Positions 9,005 to 17,186 of a stretch of DNA of 64,000 bases are shown piece after piece. The position numbers and the translations under genes are program-made. Under the pieces are notes generated by a model. The model searched no databases. It was not told the origin of the DNA and was given only the letters and a program-made list of their open reading frames with translations. Each line of letters opens with the position of its first letter. Positions within the stretch are counted from its first letter, which is position 1. This DNA comes from an uncultured Flavobacteriales bacterium. Lineage in GTDB: Bacteria > Bacteroidota > Bacteroidia > Flavobacteriales_E > Vicingaceae. Location: positions 1 through 64,000 of the forward strand of contig CAJQON010000015.1 of the NCBI GenBank assembly GCA_905479995.1. Direction: 5' to 3'.

Positions 9005-9628
9005 ATGAGGGTTTTAATTTTGTTTTTTTTATTTTTTTTTGGCATTCACTCAATGGGGTTTTCCCAAACTGGCAAGTGGAAAAAATTCAGACAACTCAGT
9101 GCAGCTGAAAAATGTTGGGTGATGGTTCATCCTTTTGTTGCCAAAAAAGCATTAAAGGCAACCGAAGAAGCTAGGGCTATGACATTGCAAATTATAAAAA
9201 GGAAAGAGTTAAAAGGAGATGGAAATGGAGGTCAGGTAGATGCTTTTCGACATACTTTTTGGATGGCTAGACTAACAAAAGAAATTGGTGCTAAAAGAGC
9301 AAAGAGCTTAGGTAATGCGCATGAAAAAGGCAATTATAAGGATTATAAGAAGAGAAGATTGGAAGATGGAGTAGTGCCTGATGAGATAAGTTCGGAGATG
9401 GATTATTTTAACAATGCTATTGGTATAGATATTGGCTTAATGACAAGTGATAATGATTTGAAAAACATTGTGGTTACCGCTGTTAGGTCGGGAAAATGTA
9501 AAATTATTAAGCGAAATAAAAAAGGAATTTTTTTAGACATTGAAGGCAAGCTTATCCGAGAAGAAGATTTAAAAGGAAAATGGGAGAATGAGAGATGTTT
9601 GGTTTGGAGTTCTGCTATTGTTGATTGA
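9005..9628 (+). CDS. Secreted DUF6973-like protein of unknown function
   Basis: I chose ATG 9005 (207 residues) over the TTG at 8978, because the residues right after it make a textbook signal peptide (MRVLILFFLFFFG to GFSQ). The mature part holds a block around NGGQVDAFRHTFWMARLTKEIG, then NAHEKGNY and MDYFNNAIGIDIG. The conserved His, Asp and Glu pattern (DAFRHxxW, AHE, D-N) resembles the DUF6973 family, which has no established activity. Residues of this kind could bind a metal, but that is inference. It stands alone between the E2 gene (divergent) and the small membrane protein (convergent, 7 bp apart). Confidence 0.65.
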   Translation: MRVLILFFLFFFGIHSMGFSQTGKWKKFRQLSAAEKCWVMVHPFVAKKALKATEEARAMTLQIIKRKELKGDGNGGQVDAFRHTFWMARLTKEIGAKRAKSLGNAHEKGNYKDYKKRRLEDGVVPDEISSEMDYFNNAIGIDIGLMTSDNDLKNIVVTAVRSGKCKIIKRNKKGIFLDIEGKLIREEDLKGKWENERCLVWSSAIVD

Positions 9629-9635
9629 GATTGTT

Positions 9636-9911
9636 TTAGAAAAAAGTGAATTTTAGAGCGAAAATAATTCCAGCAATTAATACAATAGTGATAATAAGGG
9701 TGAGGATAATCTTGATGGGAGCATTTTCTTTTTCTCTAACTTTTTTTTGCTTTAAAATTTGAGTGATTTCTTTTTTAGAAAGTTGATTAAAATCTTTAGA
9801 TTTTATTGGATAAGAATGTTCATTTTCTTTAATTTTTTCAAATGGGATATGCGCTCGTTTTCTTCGACTATTGTTTTTTAATGAACTAATCATTTGATCT
9901 GCAAATCCCAT
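9636..9911 (-). CDS. Small single-pass membrane protein
   Basis: A 91-residue protein with a basic, lysine/arginine-rich N-terminal two-thirds and one C-terminal hydrophobic helix (about residues 67-90, IILTLIITIVLIAGIIFALKF). It has no signal peptide, so it is predicted to be a tail-anchored cytoplasmic-facing protein. It begins 1 bp after the stop of the THUMP-like methyltransferase gene, which argues for translation from the same mRNA. I do not recognise a function. Confidence 0.65.
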   Translation of the reverse strand: MGFADQMISSLKNNSRRKRAHIPFEKIKENEHSYPIKSKDFNQLSKKEITQILKQKKVREKENAPIKIILTLIITIVLIAGIIFALKFTFF

Positions 9912-9912
9912 A

Positions 9913-11067
9913 CTATGTTTTTACGCAAACAATTAAAATAGGTTTGTTGTTTTGGTCGGTAGTTGCAAAAATATAGCAATCACCACCATCTTTAATTTTG
10001 AGCTTCTTTTTTAGGTTTTCTACGCTTATTTTAAAATTCCGTGTGCTTAAATTGGCTTGGGATATCTTTAACTTTTTAAATGCTGATGGTTGATAAGGGA
10101 TTACTTGTGTTATGCTAAAGCTTCTTCCGGGAAATTTTTCTACTAAATTTTCTGAAGTATATAAATGAGTGTTTGGAGCAAGTTTTTTTAGTCCAAATTT
10201 AGCGCAAATACTATTAAAAGCTCCTGCTTTCAAAATAGATACGTTTGGTTCGTATAAGTAGTTTTGTGGAGATGAGTGCATTGCAATTACAGTACTTTCT
10301 TCTTGGTAGTCGAACTCAAATGTTTGATTGGATTTTGTGAGGTTGATTGCTTGTATTTTTGTTTCTTTAAAACAACCTTTCTCCATTAAGTAAATTACTT
10401 CCTTGCAATCGTTGTCTACCGAAACCACCCAAACGTGAGTGACATTTTTCAACTCTTTTAGTGTTTGTTTAATATCTAGTAATGGTGCAGTTTTTACTAG
10501 GATTTTATCCGAAATATTGAATATTTCTGGTACCAATTCAACAATGTTCGGAGTACATTCCTCTAGTTTAAAAACGCGTTGGTTTTCATTTCTCCTGCTC
10601 GGGTCAATGTAAATAAGGTCCGCTTTTTTGATGGTGCTTTTTAGAAATTCTTCAGCTGTTGCGTTCACTAAATTAATGTTATTGGCATTCAGTTTTTCGA
10701 AATTGCTTTTAACCACTTCAAATAATTCATTGTTTTGTTCTATATATGTGACTTGCTTGAATTGTTGTGCAAAATAAAAGCTGTCAATTCCAAAGCCACC
10801 GGTTAAATCAATTAGGTGATTGCCATCAATCAATTTACTTTTAAAAACACCTGTTTTTTCTGAGGAACATTGTTCCATGGATAATTTGGTAGGGTAGATG
10901 ATGTTGGGAGTATTGAAAAACTGAGGCAGTTTGTTTTTTGCTTTTTGTATTCCATTTATTTGAGCCAAAATAAAAGCCGAATCGAGTTCAGGTTTTTTGC
11001 TTAACACTAATGCTAACTTAGCAACTGGTTCATGTTTGTTTTGTTCAATAAAATCGGCTTCGTTCAT
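9913..11067 (-). CDS. THUMP-like domain class I SAM-dependent methyltransferase
   Basis: A 384-residue Rossmann methyltransferase. Motif I lies at about 84-93 (HLIDLTGGFG), the acidic strand-2 end follows (VTYIEQNNEL), and the catalytic loop reads IDPSRR (D155-R159), similar to the DPPRR/NPPY loops of RNA or amino-group methyltransferases. The C-terminal part (SFSITQVIPYQPSAFKKL and after) matches the THUMP-like domain found at the end of this Bacteroidota family. The substrate is unknown; a role in RNA modification is likely from the domain pairing. It precedes the small membrane protein and follows DUF4159 by 30 bp. Confidence 0.75.
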   Translation of the reverse strand: MNEADFIEQNKHEPVAKLALVLSKKPELDSAFILAQINGIQKAKNKLPQFFNTPNIIYPTKLSMEQCSSEKTGVFKSKLIDGNHLIDLTGGFGIDSFYFAQQFKQVTYIEQNNELFEVVKSNFEKLNANNINLVNATAEEFLKSTIKKADLIYIDPSRRNENQRVFKLEECTPNIVELVPEIFNISDKILVKTAPLLDIKQTLKELKNVTHVWVVSVDNDCKEVIYLMEKGCFKETKIQAINLTKSNQTFEFDYQEESTVIAMHSSPQNYLYEPNVSILKAGAFNSICAKFGLKKLAPNTHLYTSENLVEKFPGRSFSITQVIPYQPSAFKKLKISQANLSTRNFKISVENLKKKLKIKDGGDCYIFATTDQNNKPILIVCVKT

Positions 11068-11084
11068 AACGATGTTGTTCTTTT

Positions 11085-11096
11085 TCGCAATGACGA
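11085..11096. repeat. Possible remnant of a CGTCATTGCGA-type interspersed repeat
   Basis: The intergenic bases read TCGCAATGACGA, the reverse complement of the CGTCATTGCGA core that recurs as short intergenic repeats in many bacterial genomes, including Bacteroidota. Only one copy is visible, so this rests on recognition, not on repetition in the window. Confidence 0.3.
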
Positions 11097-11097
11097 A

Positions 11098-11760
11098 TTA
11101 TTGGGTAAATGCATATTGAATAATGTTAGCGCCCATTTTTAGTGCTTTGGTCCTGTTTTCTTCAGAATCGTTGTGAACTGCTTGGTCTTCCCAGCCATCT
11201 CCTAAATCACATTCTACATCATAAAAACAAACTAAGCGGTCTTCAAAATATAAACCGAAACCTTGAGGTGATTTATCATCGTGTTCATGAATTTTAGGAA
11301 GCCCATTATTAAAATCATATTTCTGGTGGTAAATAGGATGGGAAAAGGGTAATTCTACGAAATCGGATTCAGGAAAAATAAGCTTCATTTGTGGACGAAT
11401 AAATTGATCAAAACCATAGTTGTCGGAAATGTGCATGAATCCACCTCCCATTAAATATTTTCGCAAGTTTTCTGCTTCTTGCGGGTTAAAAATAACGTTT
11501 CCGTGCCCTGTTATATGAATGAGTGGGTAATTGAAAATTTCGCTGCTTGCAGCTTCAACAATTGCCTGCTCAGGATTGATGTTGGTGTTTAGGTTTTTAT
11601 TGCAAAATTGAATAAGGTTGGGCAAAGAGGTTTCTAGATTGGCATACCAATCACCACCGCCATTGTATTTAAGCAAAGCTATTTTGTAATCGGTGTTTTG
11701 ACCGAATGAAAGTCCAGCCGAAAAAGCACACAATAATATGGTAGTAATAATTTTACTCAT
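11098..11760 (-). CDS. DUF4159 domain exported protein
   Basis: A 220-residue protein with a signal peptide (about residues 1-20, ending LSFGQ). The remainder is a DUF4159 domain: KYNGGGDWYANLETS near the start, then IHITGHGNVIF and LRKYLMGGGFMHISDNYG, and a late ELPFSHPIYH stretch. The fold resembles class I glutamine amidotransferase-like proteins, and these proteins are typically periplasmic in Bacteroidota. No catalytic role is known. Its start overlaps the end of rsmE by 8 bp (11753-11760), so the two are translationally coupled. Confidence 0.75.
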   Translation of the reverse strand: MSKIITTILLCAFSAGLSFGQNTDYKIALLKYNGGGDWYANLETSLPNLIQFCNKNLNTNINPEQAIVEAASSEIFNYPLIHITGHGNVIFNPQEAENLRKYLMGGGFMHISDNYGFDQFIRPQMKLIFPESDFVELPFSHPIYHQKYDFNNGLPKIHEHDDKSPQGFGLYFEDRLVCFYDVECDLGDGWEDQAVHNDSEENRTKALKMGANIIQYAFTQ

Positions 11761-12454
11761 TCAATAAATTAAAAGCATTACAACTGTAAAGTCCAGCTGT
11801 TTCCGAGCGCAACCTACTGGTTCCAAAACTTATAGGAGAAATGTTATTTGCTAAAGCTAAGTTAATTTCATTTTTGCTAAAATCTCCTTCAGGGCCAATT
11901 AAAATTAAACAATCCTTTCCTTTTGTGTAGGCGTTTTTAAAATGTTGCTGGTTTTCTTCGTAACAATGCGCTATAAATTTTTCTGCTGAACTTGGTTTTT
12001 CTATTAATTTAGAAAGACTTATGGCTTCATTTATAGTAGGAAGTTTAGCCTTTAAAGATTGCTTCATGGCAGAAATAGCTCTTTTCTGAAGTCGATCTGT
12101 CTTAATAACTTTCCGTTCGGAATGATCGCATAGAATTGGTGTTATTTCTGTAATTCCCAATTCAGTGGCTTTTTCAATGAACCATTCCAATCTGTCGTTA
12201 TTTTTTGTGGGAGCAATGGCAATGTGCAATTTCGGCTTAGTGTTTACCTGTTGATGCTGGTTGACAATACTTACTTCACATTTTTTGTGGTGAGCTACAG
12301 TAATTTTAGCATCAAAATAATTTCCCTTTCCATCTACCAATACAATTGTATCGTTCATTTCTAATCGCAACACTTTTATTGCGTGTTTCGATTCTGTTTC
12401 GTTTAAAGTGTATGTACTCTTTTCAGTAATGTCTGGAGTGTAAAATATTTTCAT
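11753..12454 (-). CDS. rsmE: 16S rRNA m3U1498 methyltransferase RsmE
   Basis: A 233-residue SPOUT-class enzyme that methylates N3 of U1498 in 16S rRNA. I place the start at ATG 12454 (MKIFYTPDI), not at the further upstream ATG 12481, because family members begin with this strand. The N-terminal PUA-like part contains HAIKVLRLEMND and the SPOUT part contains the trefoil-knot motifs LIGPEGDFSKNE and ISFGTSRLRSETA, the latter carrying the family's LGxRILRxETA-like signature. The next gene overlaps its end by 8 bp. TACCTTCG on the minus strand just upstream (12471-12464) is a near match to a -7 box, implying a very short leader. Confidence 0.92.
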   Translation of the reverse strand: MKIFYTPDITEKSTYTLNETESKHAIKVLRLEMNDTIVLVDGKGNYFDAKITVAHHKKCEVSIVNQHQQVNTKPKLHIAIAPTKNNDRLEWFIEKATELGITEITPILCDHSERKVIKTDRLQKRAISAMKQSLKAKLPTINEAISLSKLIEKPSSAEKFIAHCYEENQQHFKNAYTKGKDCLILIGPEGDFSKNEINLALANNISPISFGTSRLRSETAGLYSCNAFNLLNE

Positions 12455-12463
12455 AAGCAGAAG

Positions 12464-12471
12464 CGAAGGTA
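12464..12471 (-). promoter_or_regulatory. Possible -7 box of rsmE promoter
   Basis: Minus-strand TACCTTCG matches TAnnTTTG at 7 of 8 positions and ends 10 bp before the rsmE ATG. A TTTG lies 26 bp upstream, inside the sppA terminator loop, which is longer than normal spacing, so the upstream element is doubtful. Confidence 0.35.
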
Positions 12472-12485
12472 AACATTTCACATAA

Positions 12486-12520
12486 AAAAAGGAGTTCCAA
12501 ATTGTTTGGAACTCCTTTTT
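12486..12520 (-). terminator. Rho-independent terminator after sppA
   Basis: A perfect 15-bp inverted repeat (12486-12500 with 12506-12520, loop of 5 nt) whose outer arms are A/T tracts and whose core is GGAGTTCCAA. It begins about 20 bp beyond the sppA stop on the minus strand and separates it from rsmE. Confidence 0.85.
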
Positions 12521-12539
12521 ACTAAATTACATGTGCTAT

Positions 12540-14333
12540 TTAGTGCATTTCAATTTCAAATGGCATTTGCATCATTACACCAGATTGTTGTGTTACACTT
12601 TTTAATTTTTGGTAATATTTTTGTTCGCTACCAAGTACTTCTGTAAGTACTTTTGCTTTCATGTTTGCAGTAAACTCTTCCATAAAAGCCTCAAAAGGAT
12701 CCGTTCTCTTTGGGTAGTTAGAGATTTTGTAAGTATCTAATTCAGCTAACTCTTTTGCAGTTTCAATGGCTTTTTCTAGGCCACCAATTTCATCAACTAA
12801 TCCGATTTTTAACGCATCTTTAGCCATCCATACCCTTCCTTGTCCAATGGAGTCAACAGCAGCTTTGGTCATTCCTCTACCATCGGCAACTTTAGTTATA
12901 AAATCGTCATAAATTTTTTCTACACCAATTTGAATAATGTCTCTTTCTTGAGCTGTAAGTGGTTTAAAAACTGACATTAAATCAGCATGCTTGTTGGTTT
13001 TAACCCTGTCGAATGTAATGCCCAATTTATTGTTCATTAACCCTTTTGCATTAGGTACTACTCCAAAAACTCCAATAGATCCTGTAATGGTTTTTTCATC
13101 AGCCAAAATTTTGTCTGCAGCACAAGCAATGTAATAACCGCCACTAGCAGCAACATTTCCCATTGAAACTACAACTGGTTTTGCTTCTTTAGCCAATACC
13201 ATTTCTCTCCACATTATGTCTGAAGCTAAAGCACTTCCTCCTGGAGAATTTACCCTTAAAATAATTGCTTTCACATCGTCATCTAATCGAGCTGTTCTAA
13301 TAGCTTTAGAAATTGTTTCAGAACCCATTGTTCCATCTTTACTTTTTCCGCTTACAATGCTTCCGTTTGCATATATTACAGCAATTTCATTTTTAGATTT
13401 AACTTTTTTGCTCGGCTTATGTGTTTTTGCATATTTACTTAAAGAAACAGTATTAATATCTTCATCTTCATCAATGTTTAACTTTGTTCTTAATTCAGCC
13501 AATAACTCATCTTTAAAGTATATGTCATCTACTAGGCCATGCTTTTTTGCCAATTTAGCATCTTGTATAACCATGCCATCGGCAAGTTCATTTAGTTTCT
13601 TTACAGTAATGCCTCTACTTTTTGCAACATCTTTAGTAATGCTTCCCCAAGCAGTATTTAATATTAGTTGGTATTGCTCTCTATTGGCATCACTCATTTT
13701 TTCTAGCATGTAAGGTTCAACAGCACTTTTAAATTTACCATGACGAATAACTTGCATTTCAACATCCATCTTTTCAAAGGCATTTTTATAAAACATTAAT
13801 TCTGCAGAAAGTCCTCTGTGTTCAACAATCCCGGCTGGATTTAAATAAACTTTATCTGAAACAGATGCAATGTAATAAGCGCTTTGTGTATATACTTCTG
13901 AATAGCTAATGATCCATTTTCCAGATTTTTTAAAATCTAATAATGCAGCTCTAATTTCTTCGAGTGTTGCCATTCCAGATGGAATTACTGATAGGTCTAA
14001 ATAGATGCCTTCAATCTTGTCATCCGTTTTAGCATTTTCAAGCACCTTTAATATTTTGTTTAAGCCTAAGCTTTGGTTAGACTGCATTGATCCAAAATCG
14101 AAACTCTCAAATGGGTTATCACTGGCTCTATCCTTAATAGGGTTATTTAATTTTACGTGGAGTACAGAGTTGTCTTTTATTTTGGCAACCTTTTTAGAAG
14201 ATCCTTCTGAAGCAGCGTCTATTAAAGATCCTAACATTCCAAAAAATATTACCATAGAAATTACGCTGGCGAGCATTATTGTTATAAATGTGCCCAACAT
14301 GCTGGCAAACATAAATTTAAAAAATTGTTTCAT
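12540..14333 (-). CDS. sppA: Signal peptide peptidase SppA, 67K type
   Basis: A 597-residue membrane-anchored serine protease that degrades cleaved signal peptides. One N-terminal membrane helix lies at about 15-36. The protein has two tandem S49 domains as in the Escherichia coli long form. The general-base lysine is K202 (GKFKSAVEPY) and the nucleophile is S397 (NVAASGGYYIA), matching E. coli K209 and S409. The oxyanion loop region SPGGSA is at about 363-368. It stands as a single-gene unit: a TACATTTG -7 box upstream (14375-14368) and a strong terminator downstream. Confidence 0.95.
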   Translation of the reverse strand: MKQFFKFMFASMLGTFITIMLASVISMVIFFGMLGSLIDAASEGSSKKVAKIKDNSVLHVKLNNPIKDRASDNPFESFDFGSMQSNQSLGLNKILKVLENAKTDDKIEGIYLDLSVIPSGMATLEEIRAALLDFKKSGKWIISYSEVYTQSAYYIASVSDKVYLNPAGIVEHRGLSAELMFYKNAFEKMDVEMQVIRHGKFKSAVEPYMLEKMSDANREQYQLILNTAWGSITKDVAKSRGITVKKLNELADGMVIQDAKLAKKHGLVDDIYFKDELLAELRTKLNIDEDEDINTVSLSKYAKTHKPSKKVKSKNEIAVIYANGSIVSGKSKDGTMGSETISKAIRTARLDDDVKAIILRVNSPGGSALASDIMWREMVLAKEAKPVVVSMGNVAASGGYYIACAADKILADEKTITGSIGVFGVVPNAKGLMNNKLGITFDRVKTNKHADLMSVFKPLTAQERDIIQIGVEKIYDDFITKVADGRGMTKAAVDSIGQGRVWMAKDALKIGLVDEIGGLEKAIETAKELAELDTYKISNYPKRTDPFEAFMEEFTANMKAKVLTEVLGSEQKYYQKLKSVTQQSGVMMQMPFEIEMH

Positions 14334-14367
14334 CGTTTTAATTTTAATAGTGTTAATTTGTATTGAG

Positions 14368-14375
14368 CAAATGTA
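14368..14375 (-). promoter_or_regulatory. -7 box of sppA promoter
   Basis: Minus-strand TACATTTG is an exact TAnnTTTG match, 34 bp upstream of the sppA ATG. I see no clear TTTG at the -33 position. Confidence 0.45.
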
Positions 14376-14441
14376 GGATTAGGTTTAGAATTTTATAGGT
14401 ATTAATACATTAGTGGCAGTAGAATAGGATAAGCGGAAATT

Positions 14442-14930
14442 ATGGTTAATAAAGTAGTTTTAGGATTGGGTGGAAACCTTGGTAACGTTATTGAAAGTCT
14501 AGAGTTGGCACATCAGAAAATTGAGGCTCAAATTGGTAAGGTTCTTTTAAAATCAGCTTACTATAAAACTAAGGCATGGGGCGTTGAAGACCAACCAGAC
14601 TTTATTAATCAAGTCATCATTTGTTCTTCTGATTTGCCAGCAGAAGAAGTGTTACGTATTTGTTTAGAAATTGAAAAAGACTTGGGAAGGGATAGGCTGA
14701 ATGGTGAAAAATGGAGGGAGCGTTTAATAGATATCGACATTCTTTTTTATAATAATTTAGTTGTTTCGAGTGAAAAATTAACAATTCCTCACCCATACCT
14801 ACATGAGCGAAACTTTGTGCTTGTTCCGTTGGCGGAAGTACTCCCTAATATGATTCATCCAATATTGCAAGAGTCTATGAATCAATTAAAAGAAAAGAGT
14901 AGTGATAAATTAGAGGTGACCCCTGTTTAA
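14442..14930 (+). CDS. folK: 2-amino-4-hydroxy-6-hydroxymethyldihydropteridine diphosphokinase FolK
   Basis: A 162-residue HPPK that transfers pyrophosphate from ATP to 6-hydroxymethyl-dihydropterin in folate synthesis. The N-terminus has GLGGNLGN, the middle LGRDR followed by WRERLIDIDILFY with the two metal-binding Asp residues, and then IPHPYLHERNFVLVPLAE. Length and motif order are normal for a single-domain FolK. It diverges from sppA with 108 bp between the starts. No other folate gene is nearby. Confidence 0.95.
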   Translation: MVNKVVLGLGGNLGNVIESLELAHQKIEAQIGKVLLKSAYYKTKAWGVEDQPDFINQVIICSSDLPAEEVLRICLEIEKDLGRDRLNGEKWRERLIDIDILFYNNLVVSSEKLTIPHPYLHERNFVLVPLAEVLPNMIHPILQESMNQLKEKSSDKLEVTPV

Positions 14931-15035
14931 TCAAAACAAATATTTCGAATACTTCTTCAAAATGTAAAAAGTATTAACTATAATTGCAGATAATAATTTA
15001 ACTAAGAATTACCTTTTAATAGAATAACCTCAGAA

Positions 15036-16760
15036 ATGATGAAAAATCAAAACATAAAATTAATGGCTGTAGCAGCAATTACAGCTACTGCATTTATTGC
15101 CTGTAACCCTTTAAATAAAATGGTTAAGAGACAAGGCGAAGTAAATTTCGAAATGACTCCTAACCCAGTTGAAATGCATGGAGATAGTATTTCCATTGAT
15201 TTAACAGGAAGCTTTCCTGAGAAATATTTTAACAAAAAAGTTTCTGGAACAGTTACTCCTGTAATTGTTTATGGTGAAAACTCAGAAAACTTTGAAGTAC
15301 TAAAATTAAAAGGTGAAGTTTCTGAAGCTGAAGGAACAACAATCAATTATGAAAAAGGTGGAAGCTTTTCTCATTCTTCAGTTATACCTTATAAAGAAGG
15401 AATGGAAACTGCAATTGTTGAATTGAGAGTTGCTGGTGAATATAAAGGAAAAACAAAAGACTTAGATCCAAGAAAAGTTGCTGATGGAACAATGATTACC
15501 TCTAAATTGGTAATGTCTTCTGATAAAGGAATTGTTGGAGCTGATAAATTCCAAAAATTTACTTTAGAAGATAATAACGTTGAAGTTCATTATTTAGTAA
15601 GTAGTTCTTCTGTTAGAGGAAGTGAAATGTCTGACGCTGATATTAAAGAATTAAAAGCTAAGTTAAAAGGATGGAATGAAGATGTGAAGATGGAGTTTAA
15701 TAACTTATCTATTAGCGCTTATGCTTCTCCAGAAGGTGAACTAAGTAAAAATGAAAACTTAGCGAACGAAAGAGCTGAATCTGCTGGTAAAGCAATTGAG
15801 TCTTTATTAAAAAGAGCTAGAGTTGAATTGCCAGAAACAGGATTTACTACTGCTTCAGGTAAAGGTGAAGATTGGAATGGATTTAAATCTATGATGCAAG
15901 CATCTGAGATTAAAGACAAAGATTTAATCATTAGAGTTTTGGAAACTTACCAAGATGGTGCTAAAAGAGAAGAAGAAATTAAAAACTTAGCAGCTACTTA
16001 TACTCAAGTTCAAAAGAAAGTTCTTCCTGAATTAAGAAGAGCACAATGTAACTTAGTAATGAAGCACAACAACTTAACTGATGATGAAATTAAAGCATTA
16101 GTTGATACAAAGATTGATTCTTTAGATGTTGAGCAAATGTTATATGCTGCAACGTTATATTCAGATGTTGCTAAAAAAGAATCTATTTACAAAAGCGCTG
16201 AGTCAATTCATGCTGCTGATTGGAGAGGAGCTAACAATGTTGGATTCATCTACTTGTCTCAAAATAAATTAACTGAAGCAAAAGCTCAATTTGATAAAGC
16301 AAATGGTTTATCTGCTAACAATCCTATCGTTCAAAATAACTTAGGTGTTATTGAAAGATTAAACGGAAACTTAGATGCTGCCATGGAATTTTACAACAAT
16401 GCATCAGGTGCTGGAGCTGAGGTTGCTCAAAACAAAGGAATCATTAACATCATTAAAGGAGATTACCAAGATGCTGTTTCTAACTACTCTGGAGCAAAAT
16501 CTTTTAACGCTGCATTAGCTAAGTTAATGAACGGTGACAACGCAGTTGGAGCAGTAATTGATGGTTCTGATGATAAAGATGAAGCTTTATCTTATTATTT
16601 AAAAGCTGTTGCTGGTGCAAGAAGTGGAGATAAAGATATGTTGATTAACAATTTAAAATCTGCTACTTCTAAAGATGCTGCTTTAAAAGCAAAAGCAAAA
16701 GGAGATGTTGAGTTTATTAAATCTAGAGAAGATGCTGCTTTTCAAGCGGTAGTTAACTAG
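15036..16760 (+). CDS. TPR lipoprotein with OmpA-like middle region
   Basis: A 574-residue lipoprotein. The signal sequence ends in a lipobox with Cys23 (AFIAC). A beta-rich N-terminal region (about 30-190) is followed by an OmpA-like stretch (about 220-290, SISAYASPEGELSKNENLANERA), resembling the YASPEG motif seen in Bacteroidota OmpA-like/fimbrial accessory proteins, and by TPR repeats at about 395-520 (NNLGVIERLNGNLDAAMEF). Codon choice is strongly skewed to a few codons (GCT, GAA, TTA, AAC), unlike neighbours, which suggests high expression. It has its own strong terminator. It is probably an abundant periplasmic outer-membrane-anchored structural protein; its exact role is unknown. Confidence 0.75.
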   Translation: MMKNQNIKLMAVAAITATAFIACNPLNKMVKRQGEVNFEMTPNPVEMHGDSISIDLTGSFPEKYFNKKVSGTVTPVIVYGENSENFEVLKLKGEVSEAEGTTINYEKGGSFSHSSVIPYKEGMETAIVELRVAGEYKGKTKDLDPRKVADGTMITSKLVMSSDKGIVGADKFQKFTLEDNNVEVHYLVSSSSVRGSEMSDADIKELKAKLKGWNEDVKMEFNNLSISAYASPEGELSKNENLANERAESAGKAIESLLKRARVELPETGFTTASGKGEDWNGFKSMMQASEIKDKDLIIRVLETYQDGAKREEEIKNLAATYTQVQKKVLPELRRAQCNLVMKHNNLTDDEIKALVDTKIDSLDVEQMLYAATLYSDVAKKESIYKSAESIHAADWRGANNVGFIYLSQNKLTEAKAQFDKANGLSANNPIVQNNLGVIERLNGNLDAAMEFYNNASGAGAEVAQNKGIINIIKGDYQDAVSNYSGAKSFNAALAKLMNGDNAVGAVIDGSDDKDEALSYYLKAVAGARSGDKDMLINNLKSATSKDAALKAKAKGDVEFIKSREDAAFQAVVN

Positions 16761-16773
16761 TCTAAAACATAAA

Positions 16774-16814
16774 TACCAAAAAAAGCCTCACAATTTGTGA
16801 GGCTTTTTTTTGGT
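16774..16814 (+). terminator. Terminator after the TPR/OmpA-like lipoprotein gene
   Basis: A long hairpin with stem AAAAAAAGCCTCAC paired to GTGAGGCTTTTTTT, short loop and T tract, starting about 14 bp after the stop codon. The flanking ACC/GGT bases extend the stem further. Confidence 0.88.
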
Positions 16815-16913
16815 ATATTAATTGCATATTATATTTTTTATCAAAAAGCTTTGAGGATATTATAATAATACACTATCTTGCGCCTTGTAAATTATTAACT
16901 AAAAAGAATTGTT

Positions 16914-17135
16914 ATGAAAAAAGTATTATTATTTGCTATCGTTTTAGGTGGCGCAGTAGCTTTTACTTCTTGTGGATCTGATGAGTGCGAATGTACTGTT
17001 GGTGGACAAACTTCTTCATTTACTGAAGATGATGCAAGTGATGCTGGAGTAGACGATTTCAAAGCATTTTGTGAAGGTTTTGATGCTCTTTACAAAATTG
17101 GTGGATCAACTACTGATGGATGTGAAATGAAATAA
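16914..17135 (+). CDS. Small cysteine-containing lipoprotein
   Basis: A 73-residue lipoprotein with a lipobox at Cys20 (AFTSC). The mature 54 residues are acidic and hold four more cysteines (DECEC, AFCEG, DGCEM), enough for two disulfides in the periplasm. No family is recognised. It sits between two terminators (16774-16814 and 17155-17183) and has a TATCTTGC sequence (16874-16881), one base short of the -7 consensus, 33 bp upstream, so it is a stand-alone transcription unit. Confidence 0.75.
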   Translation: MKKVLLFAIVLGGAVAFTSCGSDECECTVGGQTSSFTEDDASDAGVDDFKAFCEGFDALYKIGGSTTDGCEMK

Positions 17136-17154
17136 TTTTCATTTAGACGAAATT

Positions 17155-17183
17155 AAAAAGCTACCTTTGGGTAGCTTTTTTTT
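17155..17183 (+). terminator. Terminator after the small lipoprotein, with a -7 box in its loop
   Basis: Stem AAAAAGCTACC pairs with GGTAGCTTTTT around a TTTG-containing loop, followed by T residues. The top of the stem and the loop spell TACCTTTG (17162-17169), an exact TAnnTTTG match, and the next gene's ATG is at 17187, only 3 bp after the T tract. Confidence 0.85.
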
Positions 17184-17186
17184 TAC

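Noticed and set aside
13216-13713. Plus-strand open frame of 165 codons
   Set aside because: Mirror frame of sppA with low-complexity Ser/Leu content and no start context.
14948-14975. Hairpin AATACTT/AAGTATT after folK
   Set aside because: Loop of 14 nt, AT-only stem and no T tract, so it does not support a terminator.
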